From: an uncultured Coriobacteriaceae bacterium
GTDB lineage: Bacteria > Actinomycetota > Coriobacteriia > Coriobacteriales > Atopobiaceae
Assembly: GCA_902793465.1 (NCBI GenBank)
Contig: CADBDT010000001.1
Coordinates: forward strand, 1-64,000
DNA: 64,000 nt
Reading direction: 5' to 3'
Below, piece after piece: positions 8,253 to 17,410 of the stretch. The position numbers were made by a program, and so were the translations under genes. Under the pieces are notes generated by a model that had not been told where the DNA came from, did no database searches, and worked only from the letters and a program-made list of their open reading frames with translations. Position 1 is the first letter of the stretch. Every line of letters starts with the position of its first letter.

Positions 8253-9434
8253 ATGCGGTTTGTTCATACATCAGACCTTCACCTGGGGCGCAAACTTGCG
8301 CAAATGTCGCTCGAACGCGACTGCGAATACCTGTTGGACCAGCTCATCGACCTCATTAAGCGGTCCGATTCCAAGGCTGTTGTTGTTGCGGGCGACGTAT
8401 ACGAGAGCCCGAATCCAACCGAGGCAGCGGTGCGCATGTGGGACCGCTTTATAACGCGTATGGCGGACCTCGGCGTTCCCGTGCTCGCGGTAAGCGGCAA
8501 CCACGACTCCGGCGCTCGGCTGGCGGTTGGCTCCGACCTCATAGCCAGGGCGGGAATCCACATTGCGGGCGAGCTGGACGACGTGCTAAAGCCCGTTGTT
8601 ATTGAGGGCGTAAACTTCTGGCTCGTGCCCTTTGTGCGCCCGGCGGATGTTCGCTCTTGGGCAACCAAGCAGGACTTGGACGCGGGGCTTGTAATCAACT
8701 ACGAAACCGCGCTTCGCCTCCTGCTGGATACGGTGCGCACCACCGAGGAGTTTGGCGCACGGCCCAACGTATGCGTGGCGCATCAGTTTGTAACGAACGC
8801 CGGCGTTACGCCAGAGCGCAGCGAGTCCGAGCATCTCTCTCTGGGCACTTTGGACAACGTGGACTACCGCGTGTTCGAGGGGTTTGACTATGTGGCGCTG
8901 GGCCATATTCATGGGCCTCAGCGCATAGGACGCGACGAGGTTCGCTATGCCGGAAGCCCCCTTAAGCTATCTGCCTCGGAGATTCGCCAAAACAAGTCGT
9001 TTGTTGTGGTTGGCATTAAGACGAGCGGAGGCAAGACGAGCGTAAAGTACAAGTTGGTGCCCGTGGAGCCCCTGCGCGACCTTCGCGAAGAAAAAGGCTC
9101 GGTAGACGAGCTTCTTAGGCGTGCGGGCATGGAGGACGAGCAAAAGCGCGAGGACTTTATACATGCCGTGGTTACCGACGACGATCCCATAGACGTTGTG
9201 GCGCGACTCAGGCGTGCATGGCCAAACCTGGAGCAGGTAACGTTCGACAACGCCATAACCCGCGCGGCAGGTGAGGTGCAGGTGAGCGAGGAAATAGACC
9301 TCGAGAAGGACGTGCTGGACCTGTTTGGCGAGTTCTTCCAAATGCAAACGGGCAAGCCGCTCGCAAAGGACGAGTCAGACTTGGTAAACGCCGCCTTCGA
9401 AAAGGTGCTCACGAAAGGCGGTGATGCCGAATGA
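8253..9434 (+). CDS. sbcD: SbcD subunit of the SbcCD DNA repair nuclease
   Basis: A 393-aa calcineurin-like phosphoesterase, the Mre11 homologue of bacteria. Metal-binding motifs are visible in order: DLHLGR (8-13), GDVYES (47-52), GNHDSG (82-87) and GHIHGPQ (near 216-222). With SbcC it forms an ATP-dependent exonuclease/endonuclease that opens DNA hairpins and clears blocked ends. The C-terminal capping region is of normal length. The stop codon overlaps the sbcC start by 4 nt (ATGA), which implies translational coupling. Confidence 0.95.
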   Translation: MRFVHTSDLHLGRKLAQMSLERDCEYLLDQLIDLIKRSDSKAVVVAGDVYESPNPTEAAVRMWDRFITRMADLGVPVLAVSGNHDSGARLAVGSDLIARAGIHIAGELDDVLKPVVIEGVNFWLVPFVRPADVRSWATKQDLDAGLVINYETALRLLLDTVRTTEEFGARPNVCVAHQFVTNAGVTPERSESEHLSLGTLDNVDYRVFEGFDYVALGHIHGPQRIGRDEVRYAGSPLKLSASEIRQNKSFVVVGIKTSGGKTSVKYKLVPVEPLRDLREEKGSVDELLRRAGMEDEQKREDFIHAVVTDDDPIDVVARLRRAWPNLEQVTFDNAITRAAGEVQVSEEIDLEKDVLDLFGEFFQMQTGKPLAKDESDLVNAAFEKVLTKGGDAE

Positions 9435-12250
9435 GGCCGCTTGAGCTCGAGATAACGGCATTCGGACCATATGCCGACCAAACAACCATAGACTTCTCTC
9501 GCTTTGGCGATCATGGCCTGTACCTCATATACGGAGACACGGGCTCGGGCAAGACCATGTTGTTCGACGCCATTGCCTACGCGCTGTTTGGTGAGTCTTC
9601 GGGATCGCGAGACGTGCGCACGCTTCGTAGCGACTACGCAAACGACGAAACTCCCACTCGGGTGTCGCTCACCTTTGAGCATGCGGGCAAAAACTACACC
9701 GTAACGCGCACGCCCCAGCAGGAGCTGGCACGGCGCCGCAGTGGTGGAAAGGACGCGTCCGACCTCGTGTCGCGCCAGGCTACGGCTGAGCTTACGAGGG
9801 GCGACGTTACGCTTGCGAGCAACGTGCGGCAGGTAAACGAGTACATAACGGACTTGCTTGGCCTGAGCTATGGGCAGTTTAGGCAGGTAACCATGATTGC
9901 CCAAGGTGCGTTTAGGGACCTGCTGTGCACCGACCCGGCCGATCGTGAGGTGGTGCTTCGCAAGATCTTTGGCACCGACGAGCTCGACAGGTTTGCCGAG
10001 GAACTCGTGGTGCGAGCACGCGATGCGCGCGAGCAGCTGGAGAAGACCCGTGGAGACTTTGACACATGCATAGCGCGTCTGGATCGCGGCATCGTTGAGG
10101 TGCACGACCCGCTTCAGCGCGTTTTGAGCAAAGATAATCCCTCGTTGGCGGCGCAGGAGTGCATCGATGCCGCAAACGGGATACTGGACCGTCAGCGCGA
10201 GGAAGTGAATGAGGCCAAGAAGGTTCGCGACGAGGCACGAGAGGCCACGGTGCAGGCACGCATGCGTTTGCGCGCTGCCGAGGAGGCAATGCAGGCGCTG
10301 GAGGCCACCGAGGAGGCAAAGCGCAAGCTGGTGCGTGCGGACGCGCACGTAAAGATATTCCAAAAGGCATTGGACGATGCGTCCGACCAATACAACAAAG
10401 AGCACGACCGTTTGGTGGCGCAGGAGGAGGAGCTCGCCAAGGCCCTGCCGCGCTACGACGAGCTTGAGCTGCGGCGACAGGCAGCGGCCGAAGCCGTAAA
10501 AAAGAGCGAAGAGCTTAATGCCCGCCGCGGTGACTTGGAGCAAAAGCGTGCGAACCTGGAGGCGTCTGTGGCGCATGCGCGTGTTGAGCTTAGCATTGCG
10601 CAGGACGTTACGGGACAACTGGAAAGGGCTCGTGCGGAGCTCTTGGACCTGGAGCGCAGGACAAAGCGTGCACAGGAAGTATCCGAAGACCTTGCAGGTC
10701 TCTCTCGCGAGCGTGCGGAGCTTTCGCGCCATGGTGCAGGCCTCGGTCGTGTACAGGAGGAGGTTGCCGCTGCCAGAAAACAGGCGGAAGAGTTGTTTGC
10801 GGCCCTTATTGCAGACGAGGCGTCGTTTGTGGCAACTTCTCTTGCCGATGGACGGCCTTGTCCCGTGTGCGGCTCGCTGGAACACCCCCAGCCAGCAACG
10901 CCCTCCAACATTGCGCCCGACCGCAATTCGCTTGTGGATGCACGCACGCGACAGCAAGAGGCGGAGGAGCGGCTTCGTAAGAGCCAAGACGCGTTCTTGA
11001 GTATGCAGTCCAAGATAAGCGAACATGCTCGTATTTGTCTGTCCAACGTGCGAGGTCTTGTGGGAGAGCTCGAAGCTGCCAAGGAAGACGAGGAGCGCTG
11101 GGCCATGGGGAGGCTTGCAGAGCTTCGTCAGAACCTTGGAGACAATCTGGTGGAGGTGCGCGAGCGCGAAAACGCGTTGCAGGGCAAGCTGACCGAGCTT
11201 GAGGAGCTGCGAAAACAGCTGCAAGAAGACGAAAAGACGCTTCTTGGCGTGCGCAAGGAGCTTGTGGAGCTTGCGGGTGCATGCGAGATGGCTGCGGCCG
11301 ACGTGGCGTCTGCGCAGGCGCTTGTGGACGAGACGAACGAGAGCCTAACGTACTCCTCTCGCGAGGAGGCAACTAAGCAGCGCGAGGCATATGCGAGCCA
11401 GCGCGTACAAGTTGAGACCGAGCTTGCGGCGGCCCGCTCTGCCTTTGAGGAAGCCCGCTCCGAGCAGGCTTCCGCCAAGTCGGTGCTAGAAGAGCGACGT
11501 GCTCGCTTGGAGCAGCTGGGCGTCCACGAAGGCGACAGCACGGCCAACACCAACAAAGAAAAGCGCGCGCTCATGGTTGCGCAGTCTTCGGAAAAGACGG
11601 CCGACAAGGCCGTACAGGCAGCTCAGGCGCGAGTGAGCGTAAACGAGAAGACCATCGAGGAGATGGTACAGATCGCGGGCATTCTTCCCGCTCACGAGCG
11701 CGCGGCGCAGGTGGCTGAGCGCGTGTCTCGCATTGCACGCGGCCAGGCCAGCGGTACCAACCGCATTTCGTTTGAGCGCTATGTGCTTGGCTTCTACTTT
11801 GACCAAATAGTAATCTGTGCGAATCGTCGTCTGTCCGTAATGTCGGCCGGCCATTATCAGCTCGTACGCAACTCCGAGGGCGAAAACCGTGGCAAGGGTG
11901 GCCTGTCGCTAGATGTTATAGACTACGCAACTGGTCGCCGCAGACCGGTATCGTCGCTTTCGGGCGGAGAGTCATTTGAGGCGTCGCTTTCGCTGGCACT
12001 GGGTCTTTCCGACTACGCGCAGCAGCGTGCGGGTGGCATGCATCTGGACACCGTGTTTATTGACGAGGGCTTTGGATCGCTTGACCCAGAGTCGCTGGAG
12101 CAGGTTATGCGCGTGCTGTCCGACCTGGCGTCGGGCGACTGCCTGGTTGCGATAATAAGCCATGTAGAAGAGCTCGAAAAGCGTATAGAGAATCGCATTG
12201 AGGTGCGGTCGAGTTCCGAGGGAAGCTCCGCGAAGGTCGTTACGCTGTAA
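9431..12250 (+). CDS. sbcC: SbcC subunit, SMC-like ATPase of SbcCD
   Basis: A 939-aa Rad50-type ATPase. The N-terminal P-loop is GDTGSGKTM (about 36-44). Long Glu/Arg/Ala-rich coiled coils are interrupted by the zinc hook CPVC (about 477-480). The C-terminal lobe has signature LSGGESFEASLSLALGL and Walker B TVFIDEGFGSLDPE. It joins SbcD as a clamp whose hook links two DNA-bound complexes. Its presence is notable because this window is full of long palindromes, the classic SbcCD substrate in E. coli. A long H-family hairpin follows 9 nt after the stop. Confidence 0.95.
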   Translation: MRPLELEITAFGPYADQTTIDFSRFGDHGLYLIYGDTGSGKTMLFDAIAYALFGESSGSRDVRTLRSDYANDETPTRVSLTFEHAGKNYTVTRTPQQELARRRSGGKDASDLVSRQATAELTRGDVTLASNVRQVNEYITDLLGLSYGQFRQVTMIAQGAFRDLLCTDPADREVVLRKIFGTDELDRFAEELVVRARDAREQLEKTRGDFDTCIARLDRGIVEVHDPLQRVLSKDNPSLAAQECIDAANGILDRQREEVNEAKKVRDEAREATVQARMRLRAAEEAMQALEATEEAKRKLVRADAHVKIFQKALDDASDQYNKEHDRLVAQEEELAKALPRYDELELRRQAAAEAVKKSEELNARRGDLEQKRANLEASVAHARVELSIAQDVTGQLERARAELLDLERRTKRAQEVSEDLAGLSRERAELSRHGAGLGRVQEEVAAARKQAEELFAALIADEASFVATSLADGRPCPVCGSLEHPQPATPSNIAPDRNSLVDARTRQQEAEERLRKSQDAFLSMQSKISEHARICLSNVRGLVGELEAAKEDEERWAMGRLAELRQNLGDNLVEVRERENALQGKLTELEELRKQLQEDEKTLLGVRKELVELAGACEMAAADVASAQALVDETNESLTYSSREEATKQREAYASQRVQVETELAAARSAFEEARSEQASAKSVLEERRARLEQLGVHEGDSTANTNKEKRALMVAQSSEKTADKAVQAAQARVSVNEKTIEEMVQIAGILPAHERAAQVAERVSRIARGQASGTNRISFERYVLGFYFDQIVICANRRLSVMSAGHYQLVRNSEGENRGKGGLSLDVIDYATGRRRPVSSLSGGESFEASLSLALGLSDYAQQRAGGMHLDTVFIDEGFGSLDPESLEQVMRVLSDLASGDCLVAIISHVEELEKRIENRIEVRSSSEGSSAKVVTL

Positions 12251-12258
12251 GCGGGGAT

Positions 12259-12422
12259 AGAACCACAAATAGCCTGCCCCTAAAGAGGCGTCAGCTCCTT
12301 CCGGCGGCCCAGAAAGCGCCGTGCTCAAACAGTCCTCGCATAGCTGCGGAACTGCGCGCGGCTGCTTTTTGGGCCGCCTCACGGATCTGACGCCTCTTTA
12401 GGGGCAGGCTATTTGTGGTTCT
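12259..12422. repeat. H-family long hairpin after sbcC
   Basis: AGAACCACAAATAGCC pairs with GGCTATTTGTGGTTCT on the outside. CCCCTAAAGAGGCGTC pairs with GACGCCTCTTTAGGGG inside. The core is GCCGTGCTCAAACAGTCC...GCGGAACTGCGCGCGGC. It lies between convergent genes and nearly touches the stop codon of the minus-strand gene. Confidence 0.8.
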
Positions 12423-12424
12423 GG

Positions 12425-13528
12425 TTAGTGGGTGGCACCGCGGGGTTTGGAGGCTATAACGGCGTTGCGATAGGTTGGATCGCCCGTTACCTCGCGGATT
12501 ACCTCTAGCTGCGGAGGAAACGATACGGGCGTCTGATCGTCTGCGAGCTCTATCTCCACCATTGCCTGGTCGTTCCAGCAGGGAAAGAGGTCAATCTCGA
12601 AGTACTGACTCTGGTAGGTAAGACAGTAGCGTGTCTTTGTAATTTGCCGCAGGTCGGGGTCGGCTTGCGCCAGCAGGGCGTCGTACTCTTGCGCAGAAAT
12701 GCGGCGTTGCGTGCGCATGAGCTTGCGATTGTTCACTATGCGCTTGTGCGTGTAGTAGTACATGCTGTGGTTGCCAGAGCTTCGCCTGCGTATGCGCGTT
12801 TCCTCGTTCGGCTTTGAGCGCAGATACGTCTGCTCTATCTCTACGCGGGTGCAGTTGGGTAGCGATTCGAGCCACTCTATGTTGGGATATCTAACCAAAA
12901 ACTTGCGCTCTATCTCGAAGGGGGAGGCGTCGCCCAGGAAGTAGGTAATCTCGTGCATAAGGCTGCGCATCTTGCCCTCGAAGTCCGAGCTGTTGTCTAT
13001 GACCCTAAAGTGGGGATGGCCAGTCCACGCGGCAATAAACTTGTCGTCGAGCGCCGCCGCTTCCTCTACCGATTCGTAGCGCGCTCCGTTGTTTTCCAGG
13101 CTGTAGAACTCCTCGGCGCCCTTTGCGGCAGTTACCAGGTGAAATACCGCGTCGTAGTTGTCGCGCAATTCGGTCTCGGTCGTTCCAAGGTCATTGAGTA
13201 CGTGCAAGAATTCCTCGTCGGTCATGTACGCCTTGTTGTCCAGCTGGCCACGGTCGCACACAATAACGATCTTCTCGTTTGCCATGGTTGCCGCGGCCTG
13301 CATGAACACGCGCTCCTTTTCCAGCTGCAACTGCATTTGACAGCGCTGGTAGTCCTCGTTGGTGCCACATGTCCAAGGAGCGACGCCGCCCGATATGAGC
13401 GAGGTGGCGGTTTCGGGCACAATGAGCACTGTGTAGCCCAGGTGCGACAGATCTCGTTGGATGCGGCTGAGCGCGGTGGTTTTGCCGCCACAAGGACCCC
13501 CGGTTACAACTATTTTGCGAATAGACAT
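12425..13528 (-). CDS. P-loop kinase-like domain fused to a CYTH domain
   Basis: A 367-aa protein counted from 13528, where GGGGGC precedes ATG; an alternative ATG 12 nt upstream has no ribosome site. Residues 1-195 form a P-loop NTPase resembling AAA_28/thymidylate-kinase-like proteins, with Walker A GGPCGGKTT (10-18) and IVIVCDRGQLDNKAYM (87-102). Residues about 204-360 form a CYTH triphosphate-tunnel domain opening with the metal-binding EIERK (205-209), followed by paired Arg/Lys strands (ETRIRRRSS). CYTH domains act on triphosphate groups. The physiological substrate of this fusion is unknown. The gene is single and convergent with sbcC. Confidence 0.8.
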   Translation of the reverse strand: MSIRKIVVTGGPCGGKTTALSRIQRDLSHLGYTVLIVPETATSLISGGVAPWTCGTNEDYQRCQMQLQLEKERVFMQAAATMANEKIVIVCDRGQLDNKAYMTDEEFLHVLNDLGTTETELRDNYDAVFHLVTAAKGAEEFYSLENNGARYESVEEAAALDDKFIAAWTGHPHFRVIDNSSDFEGKMRSLMHEITYFLGDASPFEIERKFLVRYPNIEWLESLPNCTRVEIEQTYLRSKPNEETRIRRRSSGNHSMYYYTHKRIVNNRKLMRTQRRISAQEYDALLAQADPDLRQITKTRYCLTYQSQYFEIDLFPCWNDQAMVEIELADDQTPVSFPPQLEVIREVTGDPTYRNAVIASKPRGATH

Positions 13529-13587
13529 GCGTGCCCCCATTTGTCCAAGGCGTCTTGCCTGCTTGCGTTACAACGGTACGGTCTGCG

Positions 13588-14430
13588 CTATTTGCTGGGC
13601 GTGGTCTTTGCGCTCTCCTTGCGTTGTTGCGTTGCCTTTTCCAGCTGGCCCACGTCCGCGTTGGACTTCTCGTCCTTGCGTGCCCAGGCTATGGCTTCCT
13701 TTATCTGCTCGTCTGTCATGTCCTTTGCTGCGATTGGCTGGAAAGAGAGGACCTTTTGCACGGTAACCCCGCCATCCTTGTTGGTGGCCTTTTTTGCAGA
13801 CACCTCAAAGTCGATGGGGTTGCTGGGTATTTTGTAGATGGTTCCGTCCGTGGCGATGGGGGAGCCAACCGCCTTTACCTGGTATTTGCCTTCCGGCAGC
13901 TCTATGTCTGCACCGCTGTAGGCAAGAAACACGGTTTCGTTTACGTCGTTGCCGTTTGCGTCCTGACCCGTTACCTCAACCGGTATGCGCGAGGAAGATT
14001 TGTCGTATTCCGAGGTAATGCTAATGGTAAAGGTTACGGGATACTTGGTGGACTTTATAAGGTTCGAAACGGAAACGGCGCCGCCTACAAAGATTGCGGT
14101 GCACGTTGCCATAAGGAGCGCCAGCACGGAGACGGTTACGATAACAACGGTGCGGACGGTCTTCTTGCTACTGGAAGAATCGCCAGACGGACCGGCGGAA
14201 CTGTTGGTGGTGTAGGCGCGGGAGTCGGAAGGCGTGGCGTTGCCAGGGTAGGGCACATGCGGGGCTCCGGTTTGCGCAGCACTGGGAGCTTGGAACGCGC
14301 GGCCTTCTCCTGGTACCGGAATCGTTTCCGTTGCTTGGTCGGTCTTCTGATTGCCGCCAAGGGGATGGCCACAGTGATTGCAAAAGCGCGCGCCGTTGGC
14401 AACCTGCTTGCCGCAATTCGGACAGTTCAT
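13588..14430 (-). CDS. Zinc-ribbon membrane protein of unknown function
   Basis: A 280-aa protein counted from 14430, where GGAGGGAACC precedes ATG. Residues 1-25 form a zinc ribbon with two CxxC pairs (CPNCGKQV...FCNHCGHPL). A low-complexity Pro/Ser linker follows, then one membrane helix (VVIVTVSVLALLMATCTAIF) near residues 110-132. The exported domain of about 150 residues is beta-rich. A cytoplasmic zinc ribbon, single helix and outer domain are common in actinobacterial and firmicute envelope proteins with no defined role. A soluble zinc-ribbon protein with a similar first 25 residues is encoded at 28102. Confidence 0.75.
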   Translation of the reverse strand: MNCPNCGKQVANGARFCNHCGHPLGGNQKTDQATETIPVPGEGRAFQAPSAAQTGAPHVPYPGNATPSDSRAYTTNSSAGPSGDSSSSKKTVRTVVIVTVSVLALLMATCTAIFVGGAVSVSNLIKSTKYPVTFTISITSEYDKSSSRIPVEVTGQDANGNDVNETVFLAYSGADIELPEGKYQVKAVGSPIATDGTIYKIPSNPIDFEVSAKKATNKDGGVTVQKVLSFQPIAAKDMTDEQIKEAIAWARKDEKSNADVGQLEKATQQRKESAKTTPSK

Positions 14431-14487
14431 GGTTCCCTCCAGGTTGTTGTGGTTGGGCATACGTGCAATCCTACCCCGCTCGCTGCG

Positions 14488-14553
14488 ACCTATCAAGGGG
14501 GAGTACCCCTCTTGATTGGCACCTATCAAGAGGGGTACTCCCCCTTGATAGGT
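14488..14553. repeat. Palindromic element with AAGGGGGAGTAC core
   Basis: ACCTATCAAGGGGGAGTACC pairs with its complement around a TGGCACCT-type centre; the stem is about 29 bp. It sits between divergent genes, just upstream of the aldo/keto reductase. The core recurs in the 44-bp palindrome at 38843-38886 with different flanks. It may contain or overlap promoters for the divergent pair. Confidence 0.7.
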
Positions 14554-14600
14554 GTACGATAACTACGAGGAAATACGACGGCCATGAGGCGGGGGGACAT

Positions 14601-15776
14601 ATGCAGTATCGCAACGATCGCAACGGGAAGCCCATATCGATACTCGGCTTTGGATGCATGCGTTTTGCGCATAAAGGTGGTGCAATTGATTATGACCAGG
14701 CAAAGGAACAGCTCTTGCATGCCAAGGAGCTTGGGGTCAACTACTTCGACACGGCCTATCTGTATCCGGGAAGCGAGGAGACGCTGGGTAGGGTGCTCGA
14801 GGAGGCCGGGTGTCGCGAGGAGGTTTGCATAGCCACCAAGCTGCCGCAATACCTCGTGCGCAAGGCTTCCGCCATCGATAAGTACTTTAACGAGGAGCTG
14901 CGTCGCCTGCGCACGGACTACGTGGACTACTACCTCATGCACATGGTTACCGACGTGCAGCAGTGGCACAACCTCTGTGCCTTGGGCATCGAGGACTGGA
15001 TTGTGCAAAAAAAGGCGAGCGGTGCCATTCGCAACATTGGGTTCTCGTTCCATGGGAGCACGGAGCTCTTTTTGGAGGTGCTCGAGGAATACGACTGGGA
15101 CTTCTGCCAGATTCAGTACAACTACCTAGATGAGAACACACAGGCTGGCAGGCGTGGTCTGGAGGCGGCCGCGGAGCGCGGGATTCCGGTGGTAATAATG
15201 GAGCCGCTGCGTGGTGGCAAACTGGTGGAACTGCCGCCCGCCGCGCGCGACGCGCTTGAGGACAGCGGACGTCCTTGGTCTGCGGCGGAGTGGGCTCTGC
15301 GTTGGCTGTGGGACCAGCCTGCCGTAACCTGTGTGCTCAGCGGCATGAACTCCATGCAGATGGTGGACGAGAACTGCCGCGTGGCAAGCGAGGTGCAAGA
15401 GGGCGAGTTCGGCGAAGAGGAGTTTGCCACTCTGGAGGGTGTAAAGGACGCTATTCGCAGCACACAGCGCGTGGGCTGCACGGGATGCGGCTACTGTATG
15501 CCGTGCCCCAAGGGCGTGGACATTCCCGCGCTGTTCCGCTGCTACAACCACATGTACACCGAAGGCAAGAACGCGGGCAGGCAGGAATACTGGCAAACGG
15601 TGTCGCTCCGCAAAGAGAAGGCCTTCGCAAAGCAGTGCATACAGTGTGGCAAGTGCGAGAGCCATTGTCCGCAGGGCATTGCCATTCGCGAGCAGATTCG
15701 CATTGCGGACCGCGAGCTGCGCCCGCTCCCGTGGCGCATTGCCGGCGACGTTGCCCGCAGCTTTGCCGTGAGGTAG
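14601..15776 (+). CDS. Aldo/keto reductase with C-terminal 4Fe-4S ferredoxin domain
   Basis: A 391-aa oxidoreductase. The ATG at 14601 begins MQYRNDRNGKPISILGFGCM, the typical start of this subfamily. Residues 1-280 form the aldo/keto reductase TIM barrel (NYFDTAYLYPGSEE, DYVDYYLMHMV). Near residue 292 comes CTGCGYCMPCPKGVDIP and near 345 CIQCGKCESHCPQGI, which should bind one or two 4Fe-4S clusters. Such proteins are common in anaerobes, and their substrates are mostly undefined. It is single, followed by 120 bp and the Wadjet operon. Confidence 0.88.
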   Translation: MQYRNDRNGKPISILGFGCMRFAHKGGAIDYDQAKEQLLHAKELGVNYFDTAYLYPGSEETLGRVLEEAGCREEVCIATKLPQYLVRKASAIDKYFNEELRRLRTDYVDYYLMHMVTDVQQWHNLCALGIEDWIVQKKASGAIRNIGFSFHGSTELFLEVLEEYDWDFCQIQYNYLDENTQAGRRGLEAAAERGIPVVIMEPLRGGKLVELPPAARDALEDSGRPWSAAEWALRWLWDQPAVTCVLSGMNSMQMVDENCRVASEVQEGEFGEEEFATLEGVKDAIRSTQRVGCTGCGYCMPCPKGVDIPALFRCYNHMYTEGKNAGRQEYWQTVSLRKEKAFAKQCIQCGKCESHCPQGIAIREQIRIADRELRPLPWRIAGDVARSFAVR

Positions 15777-15898
15777 CGGACGAATTGCAACGAAGGGGTG
15801 CCCCCTTTGGTTTTGTTGGGGGAAGTCTTCCCGTCGCGTGGTTAGTTGTTGTCCTGTGCGCGTGGTAGCATTGCCGTGTGCAATACGAGGGGGAGTAC

Positions 15899-17410
15899 AT
15901 GAGCAACATCGTATCGCAATACACGGAGCTGGATGCGACCTTTGCCGACGGCGCCATGCGCCTGCTGCGCAGCCCGTTTGCCCAAACGACCATAGCGCTG
16001 CTGCGCGAGGTGTTTGCCGACGGCTCCACGCATCTGGAATCGGAGGTGCTCTACGCGCGCATGGACGCCATGCTCGACGAGCTGGACTTTGCCGACTGCA
16101 AGATCTGGCGGCACACGGACGGCACGAAGCTCAGTGCGCGCGAGGTCGTTGGGGAGACGTGGGTCAAGGAGTACAAGCTGCTCGAGCGTCGCATTTTGCC
16201 AACGGGCGAGTCGGAGCACTCGCTGCGTCCCGAGGCGCTTGTCGTGCTGTCGTGTGCCGACGCCATTGGCAACAAGGCCATAACGTTGTCGAGCCCTCGC
16301 GTCGAGATGATCGTGGAGGCGCTCACGCGCTTGTCCACGGCGGTCAACCCCGACCCGCAGGCCCAGCGTCAGGACTTGGTGCAAAAGGTCGAGGAGGCCC
16401 AGCGGGCCTTGGACGACTTCGACAAGAAGGGTGGCAAGCTTCCCAAAGACCTCGATCCGGTGGCCATGTACAACAATGCGCTTGACCTCATGTCGTCTGT
16501 TCCTGCCGACATGAGCCGCATTGAGGAAATGATGTACGAGGAGCGGAACAACCTCATAGACTCGTTCCATGCAGACGACCGGCCAGGTGGCGAGCTTGTG
16601 GCCGAGTACCTGCATCGAAGCGACGAGCTCTTCTCGGGAACCGACTCCGGCCAGGTGTACAACGGAGCCATCCGCATGCTCTCCAACCGACGACTCAACG
16701 CTCAAATTAGCTCACGTGTGCGCATGATCTGTAGGTCCGAGGCATTGGAAAGCCTCGATCAACGCGATCGCATGGCCTTGGAGCGGTCGTGGAAGCACAT
16801 GGTAAACGGCATGCAGGGCGTGCTTAAGCTTCGCAGGTCCTGCTCGGAAACCGTTGCCAACGCCATTACGCAATACGACCACGAGGTGTATAGAGAGTAC
16901 ACGGCGCTTCTTAAGGAGCTGTACAGGACGGTTTTGGGCTGGAGCCTTACCCACACGCCGACTGTTCACAGTCCCATGGCCGACGCCCTCGACGAGGCAA
17001 AGGTCGCAACGCTTATGCACAAGCTGTCCACGCGACCGGCCAAGCAGCCACCTCCCGCGCTGTTTGAGGCCAATGCGGACGACCTGCCGCGAATTGACGT
17101 TGAGCGTCTTAAGTTCTTTGGCGGAGCGCGAACCCGCGAGGTCTTGGACGCCATAGAGGCCGTGCTGCCGGCAGGTGGAGCCATGAGGCTTTCCGAGGCG
17201 TTTGGGAAGATTGACGACTCGCTTAGGCGCGAGGTCGAGTTGGCGGGCCTTATGCGTTTTGCGCTCATGGCCGGCGCACCATTGGAGGATGCCCAGCGGG
17301 CCGAATATGTGTGTCTAAACATGGATGGGACCAAACGTGTTTGGCTTGCGCCCGACATGGTTGTGCGACGTGCCGTTGTGCAGGCCAGCAAGGAGGAATT
17401 CGATGTGTAA
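15899..17410 (+). CDS. jetA: Wadjet JetA, MukF-like kleisin (DUF3375)
   Basis: A 503-aa protein and the first gene of a type I Wadjet system. The ATG at 15899 is preferred over a GTG at 15878 because GAGGGGGA precedes it and the protein then opens MSNIVSQYTELDATF. An N-terminal winged-helix region (ATFADGAMRLLRSPFAQTTI) and a central helical region are visible, as expected of DUF3375. JetA is the kleisin bridging the JetC ATPase heads. Family role: the JetABC complex extrudes plasmid DNA, after which JetD cuts it. The gene overlaps jetB by 8 nt. Confidence 0.92.
   Translation: MSNIVSQYTELDATFADGAMRLLRSPFAQTTIALLREVFADGSTHLESEVLYARMDAMLDELDFADCKIWRHTDGTKLSAREVVGETWVKEYKLLERRILPTGESEHSLRPEALVVLSCADAIGNKAITLSSPRVEMIVEALTRLSTAVNPDPQAQRQDLVQKVEEAQRALDDFDKKGGKLPKDLDPVAMYNNALDLMSSVPADMSRIEEMMYEERNNLIDSFHADDRPGGELVAEYLHRSDELFSGTDSGQVYNGAIRMLSNRRLNAQISSRVRMICRSEALESLDQRDRMALERSWKHMVNGMQGVLKLRRSCSETVANAITQYDHEVYREYTALLKELYRTVLGWSLTHTPTVHSPMADALDEAKVATLMHKLSTRPAKQPPPALFEANADDLPRIDVERLKFFGGARTREVLDAIEAVLPAGGAMRLSEAFGKIDDSLRREVELAGLMRFALMAGAPLEDAQRAEYVCLNMDGTKRVWLAPDMVVRRAVVQASKEEFDV

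Noticed and set aside
8945-11224. 759-codon minus-strand frame opposite sbcC
   Set aside because: Antisense shadow of sbcC, which has all expected motifs; the shadow product is Leu/Arg/His-rich with no domain.
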